From contig NZ_HG942046.1 of the NCBI RefSeq assembly GCF_000612665.1, positions 124,001 to 188,000 of the forward strand: a stretch of DNA of 64,000 bases, read 5' to 3'. Position 1 is the stretch's first letter; each line of letters begins with the position of its first letter. A model generated the notes under the pieces. The model searched no databases. It was not told where the DNA came from and was given only the letters and a program-made list of their open reading frames with translations. Source of the DNA: Neobacillus dielmonensis. Its GTDB lineage: Bacteria > Bacillota > Bacilli > Bacillales > Cytobacillaceae. The position numbers and the translations under genes are program-made. Shown here in pieces: positions 55,803 through 63,760 of the stretch.

Positions 55803-55859
55803 GAAAATAAGCGAGTTTAAAATAATGACCAAACATTATAGACAAGGCCGCTTATTTTC
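55803..55859. repeat. Nested inverted repeat beside the short MITE-like copy
   Basis: GAAAATAAGCG (55803-55813) and CGCTTATTTTC (55849-55859) are perfect 11-bp inverses; between them TAATG / CATTA can pair as an inner stem. A second hairpin, CCCATG-GT-GCAAAA with TTTTGCATGGG, follows at 55863-55888. No gene is credible here; a 62-codon TTG frame across it lacks a ribosome binding site. Confidence 0.5.
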
Positions 55860-55890
55860 ATACCCCATGGTGCAAAAGTTTTGCATGGGT

Positions 55891-56065
55891 GTCTCTGTTA
55901 AACGATAATGTTGATTTTTAAAACCTGTTGATTGGAGAGGATAAGCTCGACTCCTGCGGGAGTACAGAGACCCCGCAGGCGCTAAAGCCCGGGGAGGCTC
56001 TCCGGCACGCCCGCGGGTTCGCTGAGCGACTGGAGCGGAAATCAACAGTCAAATTTAACAGAGCC
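55891..56065 (+). mobile_element. MITE-like palindromic element, short form, copy C
   Basis: 175 bp with the clearest ends: CTCTGTTAAA on the left and TTTAACAGAG on the right are perfect 10-bp inverted repeats. Inside, CCTGCGGG pairs with CCCGCAGG, GGAG with CTCC, and TCGC with GCGA, so RNA from it would be highly folded. It lacks the extra ~112-bp hairpin segment of copies A and B. No target duplication is visible. It ends 29 bases before the D-2-hydroxyacid dehydrogenase start. Confidence 0.78.
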
Positions 56066-56094
56066 AAAAAATTAAAAGGAAGGCTGTGTTATAA

Positions 56095-57081
56095 ATGAAA
56101 CCAAAAGTGGTAGTTGCTTATAATAAAGTCAGTCCAAGAGTCTTGGATTTTCTTAGTGAATCGTGCGAGGTCACCAATTTTGAAAGGCTGGATACCGAAA
56201 GCCTTCCAAGCTTTTATGAAACACTGAGGGACGCACAAGGATTGCTGACATCTGGTGTTAAAGTAGATTCAGCATTATTAGACCAGGCGCCCGATTTGAA
56301 AATCGTCAGCAATATTGCAGTAGGATATGATAATTTTCAGATTCCAGAGCTGTCCAAAAGAAAAATCATGGCAACCAATACACCGGGAGTTCTCAATGAT
56401 ACAGTTGCTGACACGGTAATGGGTTTAATTCTAGCTGCTGCTAGGAGAATCCCAGAATTAAACCAGTATGTGAAACGGGGACAATGGAATGCTGACGATG
56501 GTGTCAATCTTTATGGAACAGATGTCCATCATAAAGTGTTAGGGATTATCGGAATGGGGGGGATTGGCACCGCCGTAGCTAAACGAGCACATTTTGGATT
56601 CGATATGCCGATTCTTTATCATAATCGTTCCCGACATGTAGAAGCAGAGCAAACATTAAATGCTGTCTATTGCTCTCTAGAAGAATTGTGTAAGCAATCC
56701 GATTTCGTAGTTTTGCTGACCCCATTGACACCGCAAACCGTAAAGTTGATTGGAGAAAAACATTTCAATTGGATGAAGAACAGTGGCATTTTCATTAATG
56801 CTTCCCGGGGAGCAACCGTTGATGAAGCAGCACTCATTCAAGCACTTGAAAATAAGGAAATTCTGGCAGCGGGGCTTGATGTTTTTGAACAGGAACCGGT
56901 CAGTCCAGATAACAAGCTTTTAACCATGGATAACGTCGTAGCAGTTCCCCATATTGGGTCTGCCACCCATGAAACCCGGTTAAAAATGGCGATGTTAGCT
57001 GCGGAAAATCTGGTAAGTGGTTTGCAGGGGAAAATGCCACCGAACATGATTAATCGAGAGGCATTCGAAAACTTGTTGTAA
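56095..57081 (+). CDS. D-isomer-specific 2-hydroxyacid dehydrogenase
   Basis: 328 residues. NAD(P)-binding GIIGMGGIGTAVAKR (about 148-162), catalytic Arg in INASRGATVDE, Glu in GLDVFEQEP, His in VPHIGSATHETR. Closest in look to glyoxylate/hydroxypyruvate or 2-ketogluconate reductases; too short for SerA with its ACT domain. Substrate not determined. AAAAGGAAGG lies 12 bases before the ATG. Copy C separates it from any older promoter. Confidence 0.9.
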   Translation: MKPKVVVAYNKVSPRVLDFLSESCEVTNFERLDTESLPSFYETLRDAQGLLTSGVKVDSALLDQAPDLKIVSNIAVGYDNFQIPELSKRKIMATNTPGVLNDTVADTVMGLILAAARRIPELNQYVKRGQWNADDGVNLYGTDVHHKVLGIIGMGGIGTAVAKRAHFGFDMPILYHNRSRHVEAEQTLNAVYCSLEELCKQSDFVVLLTPLTPQTVKLIGEKHFNWMKNSGIFINASRGATVDEAALIQALENKEILAAGLDVFEQEPVSPDNKLLTMDNVVAVPHIGSATHETRLKMAMLAAENLVSGLQGKMPPNMINREAFENLL

Positions 57082-57085
57082 TCAA

Positions 57086-57111
57086 AGGGCCCGAGTAGAG
57101 TCGGGTCTTTA
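57086..57111 (+). terminator. Probable terminator after the dehydrogenase gene
   Basis: GGCCCGA (57088-57094) pairs with TCGGGTC (57101-57107), one G-T pair; the T run is short. Confidence 0.55.
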
Positions 57112-57216
57112 TGTTTCACTCAGATGAAAGCCACTTAACTTGTGTTTTCTGAAAATTTTGATACTATAATAAAATGAATCTATTATTATGGACAAGAAAG
57201 TAAGGGATTGATTGAA

Positions 57217-57993
57217 ATGATCGTACAACTAGAAAATGTCTCATTAGTAAGAGATGGAAAATCTATTTTACAAGAAGTAAATTGGACGATTGAATCAGGG
57301 GAAAATTGGGTTCTGTTCGGATTAAATGGGTCTGGGAAAACAGCGATCTTAAATCTACTCAATGCCTACTATTTTCCAACAAAAGGACATGTATCGGTAT
57401 TGGGGATGGAATTTGGCAAAACCTATCTAGGGGAAAAACTGCGCCGGCAAATTGGTTTTGTTTCCTCGTCACTACAAGGGAAACTTCATTCAGGGGATAA
57501 TGCATTTGAAGTCGTTCTAAGCGGCGCATTTGCCACTATCGGATTGTATGATGTCCCAACCGATGAAATGCGACAAAAAGCAATAAGGCTGCTAGAAGAG
57601 CTCGGCTGTATTGAATATGCCAACCAAAACTATGAAACTTTGTCTCAAGGTGAAAAGCAGCGGGTCCTAATCGCTCGCGCGTTGATGGCTGACCCTAAGC
57701 TTCTAATTCTGGATGAGCCGACAAATGGCCTGGATTTTATTGCCCGTGAAAAATTGCTTGAATCCATCTCAGCTATCATAAAACAGCCTGGTGCGCCAGC
57801 TATCATTTATGTAACCCACCATGTCGAAGAAATTTTACCAGAATTCAAAAAAACACTGTTACTAAAAGAGGGACAAGTCATTGCTGCGGGTGAAACATGT
57901 GAAATGTTAACCGAGGAGCGGCTTTCGGATTATTTTGGGTTGCCGGTCAAGGTGACGTGGCAGAATAGTCGTCCATTGCTCTCTAGATTATAA
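57217..57993 (+). CDS. ABC transporter ATP-binding protein (YlmA-like), no permease nearby
   Basis: 258 residues, one cassette: Walker A GLNGSGKTA (about 38), signature LSQGEKQRVLIARAL, Walker B LLILDEPTNGLD, and VTHHVEEI with the switch His. Resembles YlmA/ModF-type stand-alone ATPases. There is no membrane or binding-protein partner in the window, so its role is open. The ATG at 57217 is preferred to an in-frame TTG at 57208. Confidence 0.87.
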   Translation: MIVQLENVSLVRDGKSILQEVNWTIESGENWVLFGLNGSGKTAILNLLNAYYFPTKGHVSVLGMEFGKTYLGEKLRRQIGFVSSSLQGKLHSGDNAFEVVLSGAFATIGLYDVPTDEMRQKAIRLLEELGCIEYANQNYETLSQGEKQRVLIARALMADPKLLILDEPTNGLDFIAREKLLESISAIIKQPGAPAIIYVTHHVEEILPEFKKTLLLKEGQVIAAGETCEMLTEERLSDYFGLPVKVTWQNSRPLLSRL

Positions 57994-58004
57994 AAACATC
58001 AGAT

Positions 58005-58048
58005 CCGGGCCATATTTGCTCCAATTACTAGAATGTAATTTGGCCCGG
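58005..58048. repeat. Inverted repeat between convergent genes
   Basis: CCGGGCC (58005-58011) and GGCCCGG (58042-58048) are perfect inverses; AATTAC / GTAATT pair inside. There is no T run, so a standard terminator is doubtful, but it lies between two convergent stop codons and may block read-through. Confidence 0.5.
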
Positions 58049-58059
58049 CACATCAGCTA

Positions 58060-59502
58060 CTAAGGATTTAGGTTTAAAAATTCAACAACCTGCTTCATGT
58101 ATTTTTCCTTTGGATAGGAATGGTATAAATAGCTGGATAATCGAATCGGATCACCAAAGAAATATCTTTCATACTGGGTTTGTCTAGTGCCAAATGGGCT
58201 CATGGTCAAATCCCAAGCCAAACGAAAAATTTTTACCCGGTCTTCGGCATCCCGATTGGCTGCTTGAAGATAGAGTCCTAAATCCTCTTTTATGGTGGAA
58301 GCAAAGTCTTTTTCACTCGGTAAAGAAACCATTCCGCTAGCCCCAATGAGCTGGATGATTTCTACAAATCTTGGGTAAATCCTCGGGTAAATATTGCTGG
58401 CAACTTGTAGGGGGATTATGCTGGGTCTCATGATTCCCCATTCATCGATTTTGGCTTCCTCCTCTGACTTTTCGAGAAGTGCTTTCATTGTCTCGAGACC
58501 AATGATGATTTCTGATAGTTTTTCCTGAATATGCTGATACCCGCTGACATTAATGGTATCAACTAAGAGCTCTGCTATTCCCAAAATAAACCCGGTTTTG
58601 ACCACTTGTCTGGTAATGACCTGATGATAGGCAAAAGATTGAAACGAGCTTTGTGGCACAAATTCTATAGCTGCGTCAACGTTGTTATAATAAAAAATCC
58701 GGTCCCAGGGAACAAGCACATGGTCAAACACCACCATGGTGTCCATTTCTTCATAACGGGAACTTAATGGGTAATTGAACAAGGATTCCCCGTTCACAAA
58801 CGACTCTCTGCAAATAAATTTTACCCCCGGGGTATCTGATGGGATAGAGAAAGCAAAAGCATGTTCCTCATCCGTCACACCGCCATTGGAAAACACCAGT
58901 ACCTCATCGGTCAATCCGCCTTGTGTCGCTAACAGACGCGCCCCTTTTATGATGATACCCTTTTCGTTTTGCCCCACCATTTTTGCAGCAATTGGTTCTT
59001 TGGAGTTTTCAAAATAATACTGTGATCGATTCACCTGAGGATTGACAAACGTATGGGTAAAAGAAAGGTCATTTTCTCTTGCCCTTTTATAAAGGGCCTC
59101 GATATTTTCTGGAAAACAATGCTTTTTATCTTTTAAAAACCCTCTGGAAGAGGCGAACGCCATTAGAGCACTGTTCATATAATCTGGGCTCCTGCCCAAT
59201 AACCCATGGGTGTGTCTTGCCCAAATCTCCATCATTTTTCGCCGTTTAAGGATATCCTCTTTAGTTCTAGGCTGTAAGTAAGAAAGCCCAATAGGATTCG
59301 CGGACTCTGGTGAATCGTAAGTCATTTCGTCTTGAAACTGAGGGTTTTTCTGTAAGTCATAGAGGGAAGCCTTTGTTTGGATAATGCCTTTAAATGCAGG
59401 ATGTTCCGAAATCTTCCCTTCAATTCGCTGCCCATCCAGCCAAATTTCTGTTTGTAATTGATCGATTCGGTTTATATAGTCTTTTCCGCTAATTGCACTC
59501 AT
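58060..59502 (-). CDS. hpaB: 4-hydroxyphenylacetate 3-monooxygenase family oxygenase (HpaB type)
   Basis: 480 residues, the length of bacterial HpaB. Typical parts are GKDYINRIDQLQTEIWLDG at the start, MEIWARHTHGLLGRSPDYMN, FVNPQVNRSQ, the flavin region around VLVPWDRIFYYNN, and GTRQTQYERYFFGDP at the end. It should hydroxylate phenols with FADH2 from a separate reductase (HpaC). No reductase or ring-cleavage gene is in the window, so substrate assignment to 4-hydroxyphenylacetate is by family only. Confidence 0.85.
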   Translation of the reverse strand: MSAISGKDYINRIDQLQTEIWLDGQRIEGKISEHPAFKGIIQTKASLYDLQKNPQFQDEMTYDSPESANPIGLSYLQPRTKEDILKRRKMMEIWARHTHGLLGRSPDYMNSALMAFASSRGFLKDKKHCFPENIEALYKRARENDLSFTHTFVNPQVNRSQYYFENSKEPIAAKMVGQNEKGIIIKGARLLATQGGLTDEVLVFSNGGVTDEEHAFAFSIPSDTPGVKFICRESFVNGESLFNYPLSSRYEEMDTMVVFDHVLVPWDRIFYYNNVDAAIEFVPQSSFQSFAYHQVITRQVVKTGFILGIAELLVDTINVSGYQHIQEKLSEIIIGLETMKALLEKSEEEAKIDEWGIMRPSIIPLQVASNIYPRIYPRFVEIIQLIGASGMVSLPSEKDFASTIKEDLGLYLQAANRDAEDRVKIFRLAWDLTMSPFGTRQTQYERYFFGDPIRLSSYLYHSYPKEKYMKQVVEFLNLNP

Positions 59503-59706
59503 TTCACCACTCCTTCGAAAACCTAACTAGTTCATTTTATTAGAAGAATCTAAGATGCGTTCGGGAATTAAGACGATTTGGATAGGGAGTGGACGTGCAT
59601 GTCGAAATGGCTCAGTTTCCGTCTACAGAATGAGAAAGAAGTATGATTTAATAGTTTAATTTTATTGAATATAATGAACATTAGGAAAATGGAAAGGGGA
59701 CAGGTT

Positions 59707-61089
59707 ATGGGGATTAAAAAAAAGGCATTTGGAGGTGCGATGGCACTAGCTTTGGGGACTTCGCTAGTATTTAGCAGCGGCGTCACGAAAAGCAATGCAG
59801 CACCGGTAAGTAAAAGTTACATAGTTATTTTTAAGGACCAAACTAACTTACCTGCAGGCTATGAAAAGCTTATTCAAAATGCAGGAGGAAAAATTAAGGG
59901 CAAGTTAGAAAAATTGGGTGCAGTTGAAGTAAGTTCGACCAATCCGAGTTTTTTAGCAACTGTCACTAAATCTAGTCTTGTTATGGAGGCCGGGGCAGAA
60001 AATACCGTGTATCCTGAAAAGCCTGCATACCAAGAAGCAGTTGCATTGGATGGATTAACTGCGGGGGCTGACCTTTACAACCAACTCCAGTGGGATATTA
60101 AGCAAGTTACCAATAACGGTGCATCTTGGAGTCTTCCTGGCGGTACAGGGAAGCCGGTTTCCGGTGATGATATTGTGGTTGCTGTCGTGGATACTGGAAT
60201 TGACTACAACCATCCTGATATAAAGGCCAATTACGCTTACGGTAAATCCTTTGTAGAGGGCTACCCGGATGCATTTGACCAAGATGGGCATGGTACCCAT
60301 GTAGCTGGTTCGATTGCGGGCAATGGGAGAATTCTTGGTGTGGGGCCTGAACTAAAGGTGGCTGCCTACCGTGTGTTTGGTCCAACAGGTGGAGCGTCAA
60401 CTAGTGATATTGCGGAAGCGTTAATGACAGCTGCCGACGATAACGTGGATGTCGTCAATATGTCACTTGGCGGCTATGATTGGTTCCAGGACCCGGCTTA
60501 TGCGACGAAAGATGTAGTGGCTGATGTTCGCTTATTTAATCGGGCCATCCAGTATGCCATCCAAAAGGGCGTTACAGTAGTAGGTTCTGCAGGTAATGAC
60601 GGTGTCAATATTACCAGTCCAGGCCAGCTTTCCGGCAGCGATCCAGGCTCTGTTCACCGCAGCCCTAGCAGCCAAACGATGATTCGTGTTTCTGCAGGCG
60701 GCAAAGAGAAAAATCTTGCATTCTACTCAAACTATGGCGTTGGAAAAATTGATGTCATGGCACCAGGCGGCGATTTAGGTCCGAATTATGACCCAGCAAC
60801 AGGAGCTGGCAGAGACAATTCTTACCTTTGTTTAAGTTCGGTTCCAGTCTATGATGCAAATGGCAATTTTACTGGCCACGGTTATGCCTATTATGCCGGT
60901 ACATCTATGGCAGCACCGAAAACAGCTGCACTTGCTGGAGTCGTTATTGCTAAGTATGGAAAGGATGTTCTAAATCCAGCCCAAGTAAAACAAAAAATTC
61001 TCCAGTCTGCTGAGGATGTATTTAAACCTGGTAATGATGCCTATTCAGGCAATGGTTTAATTAATGCAGTCAATGCCTTAAATAAATAA
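59707..61089 (+). CDS. Secreted subtilisin-like serine protease (S8 family)
   Basis: 460 residues. Signal peptide about 1-32 (FGGAMALALGTSLVFSS, ending near SNAA), an I9-type propeptide (about 35-115), then the S8 domain with Asp162 (VVDTGIDYNHPD), His195 (DGHGTHVAGS) and Ser400 (YYAGTSMAAP). All three catalytic residues are present. It resembles secreted subtilases of the lantibiotic-leader-peptidase-like group, but no lantibiotic gene is near. ATG 59707 is preceded by GGAAAGGGGA; earlier in-frame codons lack it. Confidence 0.9.
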   Translation: MGIKKKAFGGAMALALGTSLVFSSGVTKSNAAPVSKSYIVIFKDQTNLPAGYEKLIQNAGGKIKGKLEKLGAVEVSSTNPSFLATVTKSSLVMEAGAENTVYPEKPAYQEAVALDGLTAGADLYNQLQWDIKQVTNNGASWSLPGGTGKPVSGDDIVVAVVDTGIDYNHPDIKANYAYGKSFVEGYPDAFDQDGHGTHVAGSIAGNGRILGVGPELKVAAYRVFGPTGGASTSDIAEALMTAADDNVDVVNMSLGGYDWFQDPAYATKDVVADVRLFNRAIQYAIQKGVTVVGSAGNDGVNITSPGQLSGSDPGSVHRSPSSQTMIRVSAGGKEKNLAFYSNYGVGKIDVMAPGGDLGPNYDPATGAGRDNSYLCLSSVPVYDANGNFTGHGYAYYAGTSMAAPKTAALAGVVIAKYGKDVLNPAQVKQKILQSAEDVFKPGNDAYSGNGLINAVNALNK

Positions 61090-61106
61090 TGTCAATCTTG
61101 ATTAAG

Positions 61107-61132
61107 AAGCGGCCTAATTTGGTCGCTTTTTT
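61107..61132 (+). terminator. Subtilase gene terminator
   Basis: AAGCGGCC (61107-61114) pairs with GGTCGCTT (61121-61128), one G-T pair, then TTTT. Confidence 0.85.
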
Positions 61133-61233
61133 GAATGAGTAAAAAGAAAGGATATGGAAAAGATTGTACCTAATTCGGTGGGTTTGATATACTTTTACTA
61201 TAAAAATACAAAAATGAATATGAGGTACGTGCA

Positions 61234-62328
61234 TTGTCAAAGTCAAAATTACAATACTGGCTGATTCAAATTTTATTGATTGTCTCCATCATTTATGTAT
61301 CCAGTAAAATTTCATTTTTATTTCAACCAATCGGCATCTTTTTCTCAACCATCTTTTTCCCGATTCTCATTACCGGATTCCTATTTTTTATGCTAAATCC
61401 AATTGTTAACTTTTTGGAAAGACGAAGAATACCGCGAGTAGTAGCGATCTTGATTATTTATGTGGTATTTGCAGGTCTGCTGGTTTTGGCAATTGGCAAT
61501 CTCGTGCCTGCTATTACCAAGCAGGTCACGGCTCTTGCTAACGAAATACCGGTTTACGCAGATAAAACAATGGATTTTGTAAATGAGTTGTCCAAGTCAT
61601 CCGAATTTAAACGACTTATGACTGAACAAACTAATCTAATTGAGTCGGTTCAGAAAAGATTGATAGAGTTTGCCAATACATTGCCAGACAATATTACACG
61701 TGGTCTTGGGAATATCATTGGGGTCATTACCAACATTGCGGTCATCTTAGTCACCGTACCCTTTTTGCTGTTTTACATGTTTAAGGATGGTAAGAAATTC
61801 CCGATTGCCGTCAGCAAGTTTATTCCGTCTGATTATCGGGAAGAAGGTCTTTCGATATTAAAAGAAACAGGGGAGACTTTATCTGCCTATATCCAAGGAC
61901 AAGTGACGGTTGCCTTAGCAGTGGGAACGTTGTCGTTTATCGGTTACATGATTATTGATATGCCATATGCATTAGTACTTGCGCTAATTGTAGCTTTAAC
62001 CAACATCATTCCATATGTGGGTCCGTTTTTGGGAGGAGCCCCTGCAGTATTGATCGCCCTGTTTGATTCGCCAACAAAAGCACTGCTAGTTGTACTAGTC
62101 ATCTTGATTGCCCAGCAAATTGAAGGAAACCTGTTGTCGCCGATGATTCTTGGCAAGACGCTAGATACCCACCCGGCCACAATTATCATTATCCTACTTG
62201 CTGCAGGCAATTTGGCGGGTATACTCGGGATGGTTTTGGGTGTCCCTACTTATGCTGTTACGAAAACGATTGTGTTGAATGTAGTGAAGTTCTTGAGAGC
62301 CAGAAAAAGGGCCAATAATACGGCTTGA
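61234..62328 (+). CDS. AI-2E family membrane transporter/exporter
   Basis: 364 residues with about seven or eight hydrophobic segments in the AI-2E (UPF0118, PerM) pattern: two N-terminal helices, a central soluble part (about 80-150), GQVTVALAVGTLSFIGYMII, NIIPYVGPFLGGAPAVL, and LVVLVILIAQQIEGNLLSPM (in part). Members range from autoinducer-2 export to Na+/H+ antiport; substrate unknown. TTG start after GAGGTACG. Confidence 0.88.
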   Translation: MSKSKLQYWLIQILLIVSIIYVSSKISFLFQPIGIFFSTIFFPILITGFLFFMLNPIVNFLERRRIPRVVAILIIYVVFAGLLVLAIGNLVPAITKQVTALANEIPVYADKTMDFVNELSKSSEFKRLMTEQTNLIESVQKRLIEFANTLPDNITRGLGNIIGVITNIAVILVTVPFLLFYMFKDGKKFPIAVSKFIPSDYREEGLSILKETGETLSAYIQGQVTVALAVGTLSFIGYMIIDMPYALVLALIVALTNIIPYVGPFLGGAPAVLIALFDSPTKALLVVLVILIAQQIEGNLLSPMILGKTLDTHPATIIIILLAAGNLAGILGMVLGVPTYAVTKTIVLNVVKFLRARKRANNTA

Positions 62329-62334
62329 GTTATG

Positions 62335-62364
62335 AAATCAGGGAGATTCCCCTGATTTTTTTTT
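62335..62364 (+). terminator. AI-2E gene terminator
   Basis: AAATCAGGG (62335-62343) pairs with CCCTGATTT (62350-62358), loop AGATTC, then T residues. Confidence 0.9.
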
Positions 62365-62400
62365 GTGTCTAGGTTGATGGTTTTTAGGGTGGAGGGTCTA

Positions 62401-62473
62401 TTTGTAGATACTCTTGGAAAATTTGTAGATATCGGTTCCAAATTTGAAGATAACCCCAAAAAATTTGTAGATA
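62401..62473. repeat. 21-bp tandem repeat, four units
   Basis: TTTGTAGATA begins at 62401, 62422, 62443 (as TTTGAAGATA) and 62464, an exact 21-base period, with variable bases between. Because 21 is a multiple of three, each frame reads a seven-residue repeat (forward FVD-x4, reverse STN-x4); these are thought to be by-products, not proteins. It occupies the gap behind the AI-2E gene. Confidence 0.7.
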
Positions 62474-62639
62474 GCGGTGAATCTGTGAATGCTTTCGGTC
62501 GAATATCTAGGACCAGAAGGATATCATCCACCTCAGGTCTTATCGGGTGATTTGGTGATAGTCTTCTTGCCAGGGCCTCCGCTCTCTCTAAATTTATGGG
62601 ATAAAACGGATCCCTTTTCTCATAAAAAGTTCGCTAATG

Positions 62640-63517
62640 TAGAGAAAATATAAGAATTTTACGTACAGGCCATAAAGGCGAGTCACATTAAATTATTACC
62701 TGAGCCTTATCCCAAAATAAAACTATCATATTTTTCATGGCCTGAGACTTCCGATAGGAAAAACCTTCTTTCAAATCGATGCCCTCATGTTTTCTCCAAA
62801 AGTCATCATCCCTCTTGAAACAAAAAATTACTCTGGTACGCTACCATAGATAAACTCCAACTAATCCAAGAAATAAGTGAATCTAAACATATTTATCAAA
62901 ACCCAGTGACCCAATCCAATCGTCATAGTATTCTCCTCAAATATTTTTTTGAGAAAAACAAAGTTCCTTTTCCGCCGATGGAAAATCGAGTTGTATTTTT
63001 TAGTAGATCTTCCGCTGAAATCAGAATCAGTCAAGGTTATACAGAGGCCGAGAAAAAGATTGGCAGAGCTGAAGACATTGTTAGCAGGATAAAAGAAATG
63101 GAACAGCATTACAAAAGAGACTGTCTCGACCAGGCCACTTTCAAAAAGCTGAAGACACTTTTGCGAAAAAAGCATACACCATTAAATAGTCCGATTGAGA
63201 ACATGTTTGGGAGTTGCACAAGTGAAATCTTGCCAGGCGTCCAATGCCCGACATGCCTTTATCTGTCAATGCGATATGATTGGAGAAAATGGAGTTGCCC
63301 GCGCTGCGGCACCGTGTCAAAGGATGCATATTTGCAAGGAATGAGAGACTATTTTCTGCTCATAAAGCCCTCAATAACCAACACGGAATTATGCAGCTTC
63401 CTTTCGCTGCCCTCCCCAAGAGTAGCTGCCTACCTTTTTTCACTGAGCGATTTGCCTTATACAGGAACAAATAGAGGAAGGATTTATCATCCTGATAAAA
63501 CATCAATTTTTATATAA
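62640..63517 (+). pseudogene. Decayed NERD-domain protein gene
   Basis: The last 203 codons (open from 62906) hold the C-terminal part of Bacillus NERD proteins: NPVTQSNRH, KKHTPLNSPIENMF, a zinc-finger-like pattern QCPTCLYLSMRYDW-KWSCPRCG, and DLPYTGTNRGRIYH. The N-terminal NERD domain is found upstream in other frames: TGHKGE (62664-62681), then LNYYLSLIPK stop NYHIFHGLRLPIGK, FFQIDALMFSPKVI and LETKNYSGTLP up to a stop at 62847-62849, then DKLQLIQEI in the frame of the C-terminus. At least two frameshifts and one in-frame stop are seen, so the gene is dead. The exact 5' end is unclear. Confidence 0.8.
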
Positions 63518-63599
63518 AGTTCAAAAAATTGTAATAAATCGGAGGATTTCAAGGTTACCACTTTATATATAATAAAAATATAGAAAGGTGGAGAAACCA

Positions 63600-63728
63600 A
63601 TGAGAAAAAGAATTTTGAGTTTTAAGGAATTAGTGGTTAGTAATAAGCAGCAAATTAAAGAAGATTTAAAGACGATTGAAAAAATCGAGACAAGAATTGA
63701 AAATAAATTATTTGAAAAAGTGAAATAG
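63600..63728 (+). CDS. FbpB-family small basic protein
   Basis: 42 residues, too short for a usual ORF cut-off. MRKRILSFKELVVSNKQQ and the charged helix EKIETRIENK match the FbpB family; in B. subtilis FbpB is a Fur-regulated basic protein that helps the FsrA small RNA repress iron-using genes. AAAGGTGG at 63584-63591 is well placed. No clear Fur box was seen upstream, so iron control is unproven here. It ends in a strong terminator. Confidence 0.75.
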   Translation: MRKRILSFKELVVSNKQQIKEDLKTIEKIETRIENKLFEKVK

Positions 63729-63760
63729 AGCAGCTGCTCCAGCTGCTCTGTTAGTTTTTT
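63727..63760. terminator. Bidirectional terminator between fbpB-like gene and response regulator
   Basis: AGAGCAGCTG (63727-63736), loop CTC, CAGCTGCTCT (63740-63749), perfect 10-bp stem, then GTTAGTTTTTT. It serves two convergent genes. Confidence 0.85.

Noticed and set aside
55720..55908. 62-codon TTG frame before copy C
   Set aside because: No ribosome binding site, crosses two hairpins and runs into the repeat.
62365..62550. Repeat-encoded FVD/STN heptapeptide ORFs
   Set aside because: They are the translation of a 21-bp DNA tandem repeat, open on both strands, without initiation signals.
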